Source: a virus. Taken from it: a DNA stretch of 20,335 nucleotides. The translations under genes were made by a program, and so were the position numbers. The stretch lies in the IMG/VR virus record IMGVR_UViG_3300025769_001111, positions 1-20,335 of that record; one strand, given 5' to 3'. The notes under the pieces are model-generated. The model was not told the origin of the DNA. It did no database searches and saw nothing but the letters and a program-made list of their open reading frames with translations. Each line of letters begins with the position of its first letter. The stretch's first letter is position 1. This document shows positions 1 to 6,106 of the stretch, in pieces.

Positions 1-211
1 TAATTTCAATGTTGATGGCTTCTAGCCAATCAGAAGGTACTGATAAATATTGTCCGTCTGCTGTAGCGGTTGCTCGCTTAATCATTTCTTTAACTCTAAG
101 TTTACGATTAAGTTCAGCTTCAGTATTGTCAATAAATATATCTATTTCAGAAGTTAAATCTGATCTGTTTAGATAATTAGCTATGTTAGTTTTAAGCTCT
201 GCGTATGTCAT
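1..211 (-). CDS. Head-to-tail adaptor protein, SU10-type (partial, C-terminus beyond window)
   Basis: This reading frame is open from an ATG at 211 to the left edge, giving 70 residues that start MTYAELKTNIANYLNR. The N-terminus is rich in short helices and continues with a TEAELNRKLR segment and a VPSDWLEA segment. That pattern is typical of adaptor (connector) proteins of SU10-like and related podoviruses, which sit under the portal and join head to tail. The start overlaps the stop of the upstream gene as ATGA, so translation is probably coupled. Its place two genes after the major capsid gene fits an adaptor. The family assignment is from memory of the N-terminal pattern, and the C-terminus is missing. 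Confidence 0.72.
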   Translation of the reverse strand, partial: MTYAELKTNIANYLNRSDLTSEIDIFIDNTEAELNRKLRVKEMIKRATATADGQYLSVPSDWLEAINIEI

Positions 212-498
212 AGTTTACCTTGCCATGTTCTAAAGACTTTGTTATCAGAATTATTTAACCACTTCTTCCATTCTTTCATGTCATTCGCCCAGCCCTCTCT
301 ACAGGCTCTCTGATAGATCACCAAGGGCACTTCTGCAACATGACGTAAATCTTTACCTGGTTTATTGTCTGCTAATACTTTGCAGTGCTCTATAACCGGA
401 GCAACATCTTGGGTGGTGTGATAAATAACTTTATCATCCTCTGTAGCAAACTCGTTAGTAAAACCAGTTTTGTGATCAATAATTGTTCGTCTAGCCAT
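208..498 (-). CDS. Small conserved phage protein between capsid and adaptor, function unknown
   Basis: This gene encodes 96 residues with no membrane segment. The N-terminus (MARRTIIDHKTGFTNEFATE) reads like a short extended region. It is followed by a helical part and a Trp-rich C-terminal end (WANDMKEWKKWLNN, then FRTWQGKL). Short proteins ending in a similar W-x-x-W-L-N-x-x-D and FRTW-x-G pattern recur in marine phages next to the capsid and adaptor genes, as far as I recall, without a known function. The 3' end overlaps the adaptor start (ATGA) and the 5' end overlaps the preceding small gene by 8 bases. A minor structural or assembly role is inferred from position only. Confidence 0.75.
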   Translation of the reverse strand: MARRTIIDHKTGFTNEFATEDDKVIYHTTQDVAPVIEHCKVLADNKPGKDLRHVAEVPLVIYQRACREGWANDMKEWKKWLNNSDNKVFRTWQGKL

Positions 499-703
499 AT
501 TGTTTTATTAAAAAATCCGTGACTTTAATTTTATCATTGATTTCGGCAATTTGCTTAACAATATCGTCTAGGTATTGACTATAACTTGTGTGTTCTGGAA
601 TTGATGTTGGATTGTTTAGATATATTTCTAAATCTAAAGTAAGTTTTGAAAGCTCTCCATTTAAGCTTTCTTGATAAGCTTTTAGTATGTCTTGCTTATT
701 CAT
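491..703 (-). CDS. Small hypothetical helical protein downstream of the capsid gene
   Basis: I place the start at ATG 703, giving 70 residues beginning MNKQDILKAYQESLNGELSK. An in-frame ATG at 733 has an AGGA close by, but using it would put the capsid terminator hairpin inside the coding sequence and add an odd GLDFLAPFF stretch. The site at 703 has no clear Shine-Dalgarno sequence, because the terminator's T-tract lies directly upstream, so the choice is not settled. The protein is predicted to be mostly helical (LTLDLEIYL, then DDIVKQIAEINDKIKVTDFL) and resembles the small coiled-coil proteins often found between capsid and connector genes. The function is not recognised. Confidence 0.6.
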   Translation of the reverse strand: MNKQDILKAYQESLNGELSKLTLDLEIYLNNPTSIPEHTSYSQYLDDIVKQIAEINDKIKVTDFLIKQYG

Positions 704-731
704 AAAAAATGGGGCCAGAAAATCCAGCCCC
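704..731 (-). terminator. Intrinsic terminator after the major capsid gene
   Basis: Read on the minus strand, the RNA forms GGGGCUGG, a 5-nt AUUUU loop, then CUGGCCCC. This is an 8-bp stem with two G-U wobbles in the middle, followed by a single A and six U residues. In the plus orientation the wobbles become A-C mismatches, so the hairpin is directional and serves leftward transcription. It lies 13 bases after the capsid stop codon and immediately before the next start at 703. Partial termination here would make capsid message more abundant than the downstream connector genes. Confidence 0.75.
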
Positions 732-743
732 ATATCCTAATAA

Positions 744-1679
744 TTAGGAAGTGCTTAAGTCTGCAACAACACCATGAGCAGCTTCGTTGGACACTTCTAG
801 TCCATACTCAACTACGATCATTTTTGTTTGTGCGTCTCCAATAGTAGCAATATCTACTGTTTGGAAATTTCTTAAGTAAGCAACTTTTGCAAAGTCAGGA
901 TCAACTAGAAGAAGTGATCTTTCTCTTGATCTGTTTGATGGAACGATTTTGAGTTCACCAAAGTCAGATGAATAGATAGATACTGAAGCTTCTACAGTGT
1001 CTGCATCTACAAATTGTCTAGCAGATGATCTACCTGTGAAACCAGAGATAACTTGTTTGTTATGTGGTCCACAAATAGCCAATGATGGCTCACCACCATT
1101 AGAGAAAGCTAGTTCAAGTACGTCTTTAAGAAGAGTTTCAGTAAGAGCTCTCTGAGTACCATCGGTAGGCGCTGCACCTGATCCAGTTGAAGCACCACCA
1201 GTTCCTCTTGAATCGTTTGAAGTGATCCAAGATTCAAAACCACCAGTTACACGAGCAGTTGTCGCATTACCAGTTGTTTTAGCACCCTTTTGACAAAGAG
1301 CCTCTTCCATGTCTCTCTTAAGAGCTTTAGACATAATAGCAAGCTGGTGAGCCATTTCTGATCTCTTACCTGCTGGGTCTGAACTCTCTTGAGAGCCTGT
1401 TACTGTTGCATCTCTTTTTGAGATCATACATACGTTGCTCGCTCTTACAGTAGCGGTTGAAGATGATCTTGAAAGTTCAAAACCTTCTAGTTCACCACTT
1501 GCGCTTGGTGTAGGAAGCGATTCTGTTTGCCAATCAAAAACTACGTTTTTGACGTTTCGTGTGCCTATTGACGACATAAAAGGAGTCTGCATAGGAGAGA
1601 TATTGTAAATTATGTTACTTAGGTCCTCTCTGTCAGCAGTCGCTGTGTATGTGTCAAAGGCGTTTGTTACCTTAGCCAT
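744..1679 (-). CDS. Major capsid protein, SU10-like HK97 fold (DUF5309-type)
   Basis: The 311 residues match in length and pattern the SU10 major head protein family, formerly DUF5309. The N-terminal stretch (DREDLSNIIYNISPMQTPFMSSIG) is the family's opening motif, and GTRNVKNVVFDWQTESL follows. A central region after residue 100 holds SEMAHQLAIMSKALKRDMEEAL, the expected long spine helix. The C-terminal part contains a strand-rich segment with DPDFAKVAYLRNFQT and EYGLEVSNE. It assembles into the icosahedral shell. An AAGGA lies about nine bases before the ATG. The gene directly follows the scaffold-like gene and is followed by a strong terminator, as expected for the most abundant structural protein. 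Confidence 0.9.
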   Translation of the reverse strand: MAKVTNAFDTYTATADREDLSNIIYNISPMQTPFMSSIGTRNVKNVVFDWQTESLPTPSASGELEGFELSRSSSTATVRASNVCMISKRDATVTGSQESSDPAGKRSEMAHQLAIMSKALKRDMEEALCQKGAKTTGNATTARVTGGFESWITSNDSRGTGGASTGSGAAPTDGTQRALTETLLKDVLELAFSNGGEPSLAICGPHNKQVISGFTGRSSARQFVDADTVEASVSIYSSDFGELKIVPSNRSRERSLLLVDPDFAKVAYLRNFQTVDIATIGDAQTKMIVVEYGLEVSNEAAHGVVADLSTS

Positions 1680-1692
1680 TGTTATTTCCTTT

Positions 1693-2700
1693 TTAAATTA
1701 TTTGTTCAAATACACTAGCCGCATCCGAAGCTTTTCCAGATTTGGCCAACCTTTGTTTTGCTTTTTTAATAGCGCTTGTTGTCTTAGGAACATTTGCAGC
1801 ACCAGGTCTAGCTACTCGGCTTTTAGCCTTTTGCACTGGTTTCTTTTTAACTGCTTCGTTAGCTTGGTCATAAAGCCATGCGTTTCTTGCCATAAGTAAA
1901 ATCCTATAGTCATACACTTGGCCCATTTCCTCGGGTGAAAAGCCTAGTTTATTGACTCCATAATCAACGATAGCCCTTTCTTCGGTTGCCTTGATTGTGT
2001 CGTCCTTCCACTCAGGAATAGACTCTAACAATTTTTTTCTGCCTTCTTGAACAACTTCAGCAAGCTTTTCCTGTTGTTCTTGGAATTGTTTTTGCTGTAG
2101 CTCTTCTTTTTGTTTTTTGACAGATTGGATTGTTTTTTGTCTTTCATTCCACTTGTCACGCTCAGTTAGGTAAGCAATCGGATCAACCTCTCTGAGGCCT
2201 TCCCAATCCGGTTCTTGCTCAAAACCCTTGGTAAGCATTTGTTCCATTTGTGGTAACAAGTCACCATAAATAGCATCTTTTTCCGCTAACTCGTTTTGTC
2301 TTTGTTCTACTTCTTTTCGCAGAGTTGACAGTTCTTGAGTCTTGCGTGTGTAATCTCGCTGTCGAGAGTATCCGTTCACTAATTCATCAAGCGTGACCTC
2401 TAGTTCTTGACCATCCACTTTAACTGAGTGGAGGGTGGGTTGCTCTTCTTCAGAAACTTCTACTTGTTCCTCGTGAGAATCTAATTCTTCTTCATCGACC
2501 TCGGCTTCTTCATCCTCAGCAACGTCTTCTTCAAGCTCTGCTGCTTCAGGTAATTCATCTTCTTCGATGACTTCTTCTACTACTTCTGTTGTGACTGCCT
2601 CTTCGACCTTATCCTCTTCGGGGGTCAAGAAACTTTCAAACGCCGTAGTAGCAAGCTCTCGGTCAGTTTGTAAAGCAGTCGGTTTTCCGTTATTGCTCAT
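1693..2700 (-). CDS. Acidic scaffold-like head assembly protein
   Basis: The 335-residue protein has a strongly acidic first third (runs of E and D at about residues 30-85). A small structured segment follows (about 90-125: HSVKVDGQELEVTLDELVNG, then YSRQRDYTRKTQEL). A long coiled coil spans about 120-225 with many E, K and Q residues, and the C-terminal tail is basic (KKKPVQKAKSRVARP and KKAKQRLAKSGKA). An acidic N-terminus, a central coiled coil and a basic capsid-binding C-terminus describe phage scaffolding proteins. The position directly before the capsid gene agrees. TAGGAG lies eight bases before the start. No protease gene is seen nearby, so scaffold exit would have to occur without one or with one encoded elsewhere. 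Confidence 0.82.
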   Translation of the reverse strand: MSNNGKPTALQTDRELATTAFESFLTPEEDKVEEAVTTEVVEEVIEEDELPEAAELEEDVAEDEEAEVDEEELDSHEEQVEVSEEEQPTLHSVKVDGQELEVTLDELVNGYSRQRDYTRKTQELSTLRKEVEQRQNELAEKDAIYGDLLPQMEQMLTKGFEQEPDWEGLREVDPIAYLTERDKWNERQKTIQSVKKQKEELQQKQFQEQQEKLAEVVQEGRKKLLESIPEWKDDTIKATEERAIVDYGVNKLGFSPEEMGQVYDYRILLMARNAWLYDQANEAVKKKPVQKAKSRVARPGAANVPKTTSAIKKAKQRLAKSGKASDAASVFEQII

Positions 2701-2730
2701 ATAAATACTCCTATATTGTATTTTTATAGT

Positions 2731-2759
2731 ATTTTATATGAATTATTTATAAAAGTGAA
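2731..2759 (-). promoter_or_regulatory. Candidate sigma70-like promoter before scaffold and capsid genes
   Basis: On the minus strand TTCACT (2759-2754) is followed after 17 bases by TAAAAT (2736-2731) in a very AT-rich 63-bp gap between the 87-aa gene and the scaffold gene. It is one of the few real gaps in the otherwise tightly packed late operon, and transcripts would carry the TAGGAG site of the scaffold gene. A separate promoter here would boost scaffold and capsid. AT-rich phage DNA often yields chance matches, so this is moderate evidence. Confidence 0.45.
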
Positions 2760-2763
2760 AGAT

Positions 2764-3027
2764 TTAGCCTACGCTTCTAATCTTATTTATGTGGGCTTTT
2801 GTGAGTTTGCCTTTCTCTGCAATGATTCTAAGATGTTTTTCTATCTCAGGTATTAATAAAATTGATCTATGTAAGTCCTCTCTGATATTCACATCTTTTA
2901 TATCACGAGAGTTTAACCAATGCGCTACATATTCTCTTTTAAGGTTTTCTATTGCATCCTTAAATACGTCTGAGGTTAATATTTGTTCGGCTTGTTCAGC
3001 CTTGACGACTTCTTCGTGTGTTGGCAT
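2764..3027 (-). CDS. Small conserved phage protein, helical, function unknown
   Basis: The 87 residues are predicted all-helical: a first helix AEQILTSDVFKDAIENLKRE, then YVAHWLNSRDIKD, then REDLHRSILLIPEIEKHLRIIAEKGKL. Similar small proteins with a VFKDAI..L+.EY...W pattern and a LH..I..I..I..HL..I...GK pattern occur in head gene clusters of many podoviruses, from memory without a known function. The start codon directly abuts the stop of the upstream 273-aa gene (TAA then ATG). The gene is the last before the gap with the scaffold promoter. A role in head assembly is inferred from position only. Confidence 0.72.
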   Translation of the reverse strand: MPTHEEVVKAEQAEQILTSDVFKDAIENLKREYVAHWLNSRDIKDVNIREDLHRSILLIPEIEKHLRIIAEKGKLTKAHINKIRSVG

Positions 3028-3849
3028 TTATACTAAATTTATTAAGCTTGGCGGTACAAATCTTCTACTACCAGTAACGATTGGAGAAACAATTTCTTCT
3101 GTTCTTACTTGAGGCATGCTCAATAAAGATGGTACTGGTGGAGGTGTGAATACCGGCATAGGCATTTGTTGAACTGGTGGAGTTGGTTGTGTAATAGGCA
3201 TTGGTAATGGTGTTGGTATGCCTGGGATTGAAGGTATAAATTGTGATGGAACTGTTCCTGGAGCTTGAGGCATTACAGGGGCTTGCATAACAGGAACTTC
3301 TCGACCCGCCCCGGTTTTAGCAAGACTTTCAAGTTGTGCAAGCTCAGATTCTCTTTCTAAATCACGTTCTTCTTGTTTAAGTAATTCTAAATCTTGTGCT
3401 GTTGGCTCTACACCCATAACTGGAGATTTACCAGAAATTAAATCTCTCAAGAAATCAAAGTCAGGTTTAAAATCTTGTGGGGGTGTTTGTCCAAAGATGG
3501 TTGGCTCTGGTGTACCAGCCGGTGCAAATGGCATTTGATCTTCCATAATCAACTCTTCGCCCATAGATGGCGCTTCTGGCATAACAGGCACTGGGCCTTC
3601 AGACCTAAATCTGTTTAGTTCATCAAGTTCAGATTGTGTAATACCCATTGGATATTCAGGACTAAACATCATGCCTTCTTGAACTACATCTTCGAAAGGC
3701 ATACCGCCAGCTATTGATCTAGCATATTCAAACCCACTTGAATAAGTAGGGTCTGTTTGCGGTGTTGAACCTATACCGGTTCCTTGACCCATCATGTTTT
3801 GTAGGGCCATTAATCTTTCTTTCAGTGATTCTATGTAATCTTTATCCAT
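3028..3849 (-). CDS. Proline- and methionine-rich protein of unknown function
   Basis: The 273 residues fall into a short N-terminal helix (MDKDYIESLKERLMALQNMM), a Gly/Ser/Pro-rich low-complexity middle, a charged helix (about 150-180: AQDLELLKQEERDLERESEL), and a C-terminal half dominated by Pro, Met and Gln (PGIPTPLPMPITQPTPP and similar). No catalytic motif, signal peptide or membrane segment is seen. Proline-rich tails of this kind occur in virion linker, decoration or internal proteins, but I do not recognise a family. Its start overlaps the stop of the coiled-coil membrane protein as TAATG, linking the lysis genes and the head genes into one message. Confidence 0.75.
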   Translation of the reverse strand: MDKDYIESLKERLMALQNMMGQGTGIGSTPQTDPTYSSGFEYARSIAGGMPFEDVVQEGMMFSPEYPMGITQSELDELNRFRSEGPVPVMPEAPSMGEELIMEDQMPFAPAGTPEPTIFGQTPPQDFKPDFDFLRDLISGKSPVMGVEPTAQDLELLKQEERDLERESELAQLESLAKTGAGREVPVMQAPVMPQAPGTVPSQFIPSIPGIPTPLPMPITQPTPPVQQMPMPVFTPPPVPSLLSMPQVRTEEIVSPIVTGSRRFVPPSLINLV

Positions 3850-4088
3850 TATTTCGTAATTAGTTTATCTATTTTAGCATCAAGTTTGTCTATTTTGTCT
3901 ATTAATCTTTGAAACTCTATTGTGTGCTCATTTCTTGTTAAATAATCTCTAGCCACCTCTTCTCTGGTTTTGTTAACCAAAATATCAACACGTTTAATTT
4001 CTGTTTCGTTTTTTCTTATGCCATAAACTAGAGGAGCCAAGATCAAGGTTACTATGATGTTCCAAACAATGTAACCTGAAATCTCCAT
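3849..4088 (-). CDS. One-TM coiled-coil protein, possible lysis accessory (i-spanin-like)
   Basis: I place the start at ATG 4088, two bases after the endolysin stop and eight bases downstream of a GGAG. Longer forms would run backwards through the endolysin gene. The 79 residues contain one membrane segment near the N-terminus (about residues 5-22: GYIVWNIIVTLILAPLVYG). A charged region and a coiled coil follow, ending DKIDKLDAKIDKLITK. This topology matches inner-membrane spanins and several small phage proteins next to endolysins. The neighbour suggests a lysis role. No lipoprotein (o-spanin) partner was found in or around the gene, so the spanin call is tentative. Confidence 0.68.
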   Translation of the reverse strand: MEISGYIVWNIIVTLILAPLVYGIRKNETEIKRVDILVNKTREEVARDYLTRNEHTIEFQRLIDKIDKLDAKIDKLITK

Positions 4089-4089
4089 A

Positions 4090-4470
4090 TTAGTAACTCC
4101 AAATCCAAGGTCTTGGTCTGTAGTTTTTTTGCACTGAGGTATCAAGATGTATAAATCGACTGTCGCCTTTTTGGTTGACTCCAATACCTGTGAAGCCGTA
4201 TTTAGGAGCCTTTTCTATAATCTCGTAGGCTTTAGACCCTCTTACTCCAATATCGGCTGCTATGCCGTCTCTGTGAGCTCCAGGGTTTGTTTTTTTCTTT
4301 TCAATCGGATGATCTTTGCAACGATATCCAGAGGTAATTTTAAATGGGAATCCAACGTCTGATCTTAGTTTCTGTAACTTAGCAATAAAATCTTCGCTCA
4401 TGCCATGTTCGCCACAATGCTGGCATGCAAATTCATTTTCGTTAAAGTTCGGATAATCGTCCCAGTTCAT
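4090..4470 (-). CDS. Endolysin, peptidase M15-type (L-alanyl-D-glutamate or D-Ala-D-Ala peptidase)
   Basis: The 126-residue protein is a single-domain zinc peptidase. Visible motifs are SGYRC at about 47-51, GAHRDGIAADI (H66 and D73 as the zinc-ligand H-x6-D pair) and RFIHLD (H108, the third ligand). The length and the N-terminal F-x-C-x-x-C-G segment (Cys16, Cys19) match the M15_3-like endolysins of phages and gene transfer agents, which cut the peptide part of peptidoglycan. There is no signal peptide, so export would rely on the holin encoded just upstream. It overlaps no neighbour but sits two bases from the next start. Cleavage specificity cannot be read from sequence. Confidence 0.88.
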   Translation of the reverse strand: MNWDDYPNFNENEFACQHCGEHGMSEDFIAKLQKLRSDVGFPFKITSGYRCKDHPIEKKKTNPGAHRDGIAADIGVRGSKAYEIIEKAPKYGFTGIGVNQKGDSRFIHLDTSVQKNYRPRPWIWSY

Positions 4471-4473
4471 TGC

Positions 4474-4650
4474 CTAATTATCGTAAATGCATGAAACAAA
4501 AGCAACCAGTTCACCTATAACTTTTAACTCTGGGTTCATTTTTTTTGCTTTTGCCTCTGCTTCTTTAAATGAGTTGGCAATAATATTGCCGCCATCAAAG
4601 ATTTTAACTTTATTATCAGAGGTAGTTACTTTTATCTCGGTAAGATAAAT
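4474..4650 (-). CDS. 58-aa phage protein apparently starting at ATT, overlapping the holin stop
   Basis: A 58-codon frame fills the space between holin and endolysin genes. It reads (M)YLTEIKVTTSDNKVKIFDGG, continues NIIANSFKEAEAKAKKMNPE, and ends LKVIGELVAFVSCIYDN. In-frame TAA codons lie just upstream and no ATG, GTG or TTG is available near the 5' end. The holin stop TAA shares its last A with ATT, giving TAATT where neighbours show TAATG. The holin's own last codons supply an AAGGA at normal spacing. The sequence (strand, FDGG, then an F-x-EAE-x-A-K-K helix and IGEL) looks like small phage proteins I remember, all of unknown function. Either ATT is a rare start or one base was misread. 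Confidence 0.68.
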   Translation of the reverse strand: MYLTEIKVTTSDNKVKIFDGGNIIANSFKEAEAKAKKMNPELKVIGELVAFVSCIYDN

Positions 4651-5126
4651 TATTTCTTTTCCTTATTACTTGATCCAAAGTAAAACGATATAACTGCTGA
4701 AGCTATACCTGATAGATAACCAAGAATAAGCATGACGATATCGTCTGAACTATCATCTATTGGATAGGCTGTAATCATAAAGATATAACCAATAAAACCA
4801 ACCAAGGTTAATGATCCTAAAAACTTAGGTGTCCAATCACCACTAAACTTTTCTCTAGCGTGTTGGGTGTCCTCAGTTTCTAAAGAATAAATATCTATCT
4901 CAAACTGTTTCATTTGTAATTGAAAATCTTTTTCTGCTTTTTTAAGTTCAAGCATTTGCTCGGCTGTAAGATTATTAATTGCTTTTTCTATTTCTACAGG
5001 AGAGTTTTTTACACCTAAGACTTGAGATAGTATTTGACCAGCTTGACCACCCAAAGGGCCACCAATCGCTGCGCCGAGTGTCGGTGCTAGGCTAGTTACC
5101 AGATTCTTTATTTTGTTTAGTTTCAT
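4650..5126 (-). CDS. Holin of the 3TM (GTA-type) superfamily
   Basis: The 158 residues begin with a Gly/Ala-rich hydrophobic segment (about 10-37: LVTSLAPTLGAAIGGPLGG and on). A charged amphipathic helix follows (about 50-80: AEQMLELKKAEKDFQLQMKQ). A polar linker with ARE+FSGDWTP precedes two membrane helices (about 100-120, SLTLVGFIGYIFMI, and about 130-150, IVMLILGYLSGIASAVISFY), and the tail is basic (KEKK). This order, including the D-W-T-P before the first strong membrane helix and GSS at the end, is characteristic of the 3TM holin family. It would form the inner-membrane lesion that lets the M15 endolysin reach the wall. The AGGA upstream is too distant to help; coupling with the overlapping upstream gene is likely. 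Confidence 0.82.
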   Translation of the reverse strand: MKLNKIKNLVTSLAPTLGAAIGGPLGGQAGQILSQVLGVKNSPVEIEKAINNLTAEQMLELKKAEKDFQLQMKQFEIDIYSLETEDTQHAREKFSGDWTPKFLGSLTLVGFIGYIFMITAYPIDDSSDDIVMLILGYLSGIASAVISFYFGSSNKEKK

Positions 5127-5235
5127 TTTCTTTTAATCTTCTTTCCTGCATTAACAGTTTTAATTCATGCCAACGATAAAATGTTTTGTTAATGTGGTCC
5201 CAAAACAGACCTTTATTTTCGTTTGGCTTTTCCAT
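5092..5235 (-). CDS. 47-aa phage protein with FWD/YRWH pattern
   Basis: The reading frame from ATG 5235 gives 47 residues starting MEKPNENKGLFWDHINKTFY and continuing RWHELKLLMQERRLKENETK. The core F-W-D-x-I/V-N...Y-R-W-H-x-L-x-L-x-M-Q-E-R-R-L recurs in small phage proteins of unknown role, from memory. A single amphipathic helix is predicted. It overlaps the upstream 39-aa gene by 23 bases and the holin start by 35 bases, so it bridges the tiny-gene cluster and the lysis cassette. The regular codon pattern through the overlap and the recognisable motif support it as real despite its length. Confidence 0.6.
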   Translation of the reverse strand: MEKPNENKGLFWDHINKTFYRWHELKLLMQERRLKENETKQNKESGN

Positions 5236-5332
5236 TTTTGCTTTTAGATTTTTGCCTCTTAGTATTTTCTTCCATGTACTTGCTTAATTCAGCAAAGGTA
5301 TCAAATCTAATTTTTTTCTCAGGCTTACTCAC
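5213..5332 (-). CDS. 39-aa Lys-rich protein with GTG start
   Basis: The reading frame starts at GTG 5332, overlapping the stop of the previous tiny gene as GTGA. It encodes 39 residues: MSKPEKKIRFDTFAELSKYM, then EENTKRQKSKSKNGKAKRK. A short amphipathic helix (FDTFAELSKYMEENT) precedes a Lys/Arg-rich tail. The stop-start overlap and tight packing match the other genes here. Nothing identifies its function. The basic tail would suit binding to DNA or RNA or a minor head component. This is a moderate call because of the size. Confidence 0.55.
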   Translation of the reverse strand: MSKPEKKIRFDTFAELSKYMEENTKRQKSKSKNGKAKRK

Positions 5333-5475
5333 TTGTGTTTAGTTATAACTTCAAACTCAGCCGAAGTGGATGCTCCTTTGTGTGGTACAAACTTACCGTT
5401 ATTTTTCATCAATCTAAAAGTTTTACCGTCCTTCATAAAATGATAACCCTTTGGAGCTTTTACTTTTTTCTTCAT
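5329..5475 (-). CDS. 48-aa basic protein, function unknown
   Basis: The gene starts at ATG 5475, overlapping the previous stop as ATGA, and ends at TGA overlapping the next start. The 48 residues read MKKKVKAPKGYHFMKDGKTF, then RLMKNNGKFVPHKGASTSAE and FEVITKHK. The G-Y-H-F-M-K-D-G-K-x-F-R-L-M segment looks like a small beta-hairpin of the kind seen in short phage proteins. An R-L-M...G.FVPH+GA continuation supports selection on the protein. Charge is strongly positive. No catalytic residues or metal ligands are seen. Confidence 0.6.
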   Translation of the reverse strand: MKKKVKAPKGYHFMKDGKTFRLMKNNGKFVPHKGASTSAEFEVITKHK

Positions 5476-5591
5476 TTTCTTTTCTTCTTAGCCATTCTAA
5501 GTTTTTTGAAGTCAGCAGCCGTTATCTTTTTGCGTGGCGGGGCTATGCCTGCAAGTTTCTTTTGTTTCGCTGAATACTCTGAATATGGCAT
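5472..5591 (-). CDS. 39-aa conserved tiny phage protein (MPYSEYS...KITAADF type)
   Basis: The gene encodes 39 residues: MPYSEYSAKQKKLAGIAPPR, then KKITAADFKKLRMAKKKRK. The pattern Y-S-x-x-Q-K-K-L-A-x-x-A-P-P-R-x-K-I-T-x-A-D-F-K-x-L-R followed by a basic tail is one I recognise from many marine and other tailed phages, always as a tiny gene near the head module and without known function. It starts at ATG 5591 sharing bases with the previous stop (TAATG) and ends overlapping the next start (ATGA). The motif match makes this one of the firmest calls among the tiny genes. Confidence 0.72.
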   Translation of the reverse strand: MPYSEYSAKQKKLAGIAPPRKKITAADFKKLRMAKKKRK

Positions 5592-5668
5592 TACTTCTTA
5601 CCTTTTTTATAGCTTTTTTTCATTGGCTTTTTAACTGATTTCTTTTTTCCTTTGTGATACGGCGGCAT
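5591..5668 (-). CDS. 25-aa highly basic micro-protein
   Basis: This is a 25-codon gene: MPPYHKGKKKSVKKPMKKSY then KKGKK. Fourteen of 25 residues are Lys or Arg-like. Its ATG shares bases with the stop of the upstream gene (TAATG) and lies a few bases after a good GGAG, which is itself inside the end of that gene. Its own stop overlaps the next start. Short proteins of the form MP-x-x-Y/H-K-G-K-K... are common beside portal genes in marine phages, from memory. The composition suggests binding to nucleic acid or to the acidic interior of the head, which is inference only. Confidence 0.6.
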   Translation of the reverse strand: MPPYHKGKKKSVKKPMKKSYKKGKK

Positions 5669-5928
5669 TATTTTCTCCTTTTTCTATTTTGTTGAACTTT
5701 CTTCCATAAATCCTGGTCAGCCTTTCTTGCACCACCAGAACCAGAAGCAAATGATCTAGCTCTTGCAATACCCCATGAGATTGGAGTTTGACCGGGCCTT
5801 GAACCACTTGAGAAAAAAGCGCCTTGTCCTCTACGCATCACTTGTCTTAATATGCCAACCGGTACGTCATACTTATCGGACATATTTTTAAGTGTGGTTT
5901 TAGAACTATCTTTACTTTTTTTTGACAC
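5668..5928 (-). CDS. DUF5824-like phage protein
   Basis: The 86 residues contain the segment YDVPVGILRQVMRRGQGAFF, then SRPGQTPISWGIARARSF and GGARKADQDLW. The order (VPV-x-I-L+-V...RG...RPG-x-TP...W-x-x-A+-x-SF, then A-R-K-A-D-x-D-L-W) is that of a small family found in T4-like and many other phages, which I remember as DUF5824. No function is known. Tails at both ends are Lys/Arg-rich. The start is GTG at 5928, overlapping the previous gene by 17 bases; an internal ATG at 5883 is an alternative. The stop forms TAATG with the next micro-gene. Confidence 0.78.
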   Translation of the reverse strand: MSKKSKDSSKTTLKNMSDKYDVPVGILRQVMRRGQGAFFSSGSRPGQTPISWGIARARSFASGSGGARKADQDLWKKVQQNRKRRK

Positions 5929-6106
5929 TGTTCTTTCTCTGTTTGGTTATTTGATTCATTAGATATTCAGTCAGTTTACCCTCTGCATATAACCTAGCTG
6001 TGTTCTTTATTTCACGCTCTGTCTTTCTTTTATTCTTAGAGCCACGAACATATTTTACGGGAACACCGGCTTTGGTTTTTTTAACTTTGGGGAACTTACC
6101 TCTCAT
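5912..6106 (-). CDS. 64-aa basic phage protein, function unknown
   Basis: I start this gene at ATG 6106, which overlaps the stop of the upstream 33-aa membrane gene as ATGA, rather than at the TTG two codons earlier. The 64 residues read MRGKFPKVKKTKAGVPVKYV, then RGSKNKRKTEREIKNTARLY, and AEGKLTEYLMNQITKQR with a Lys-rich end. The pattern GVP-x-K-Y-x-x-G...R-x-x-E-I...T-x-x-L-Y-x-x-G+ matches small conserved phage proteins seen with DUF5824-like genes, from memory. The helical middle and basic ends suggest a small nucleic-acid-associated or head protein, which is unproven. Confidence 0.7.
   Translation of the reverse strand: MRGKFPKVKKTKAGVPVKYVRGSKNKRKTEREIKNTARLYAEGKLTEYLMNQITKQRKNSVKKK

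Noticed and set aside
735-749. Inverted repeat TCCTAA-TAA-TTAGGA at the capsid stop.
   Set aside because: Six AT-rich pairs with a three-base loop and no U-tract; the neighbouring GC-rich hairpin explains termination better.
1612-1899. Plus-strand frames opposite capsid and scaffold genes (also 2789-3112, 5335-5634, 6734-7006, 9978-10331).
   Set aside because: They are antisense to well-supported genes, are Cys/Phe/Ser-rich as expected from reverse reading, and lack ribosome sites.
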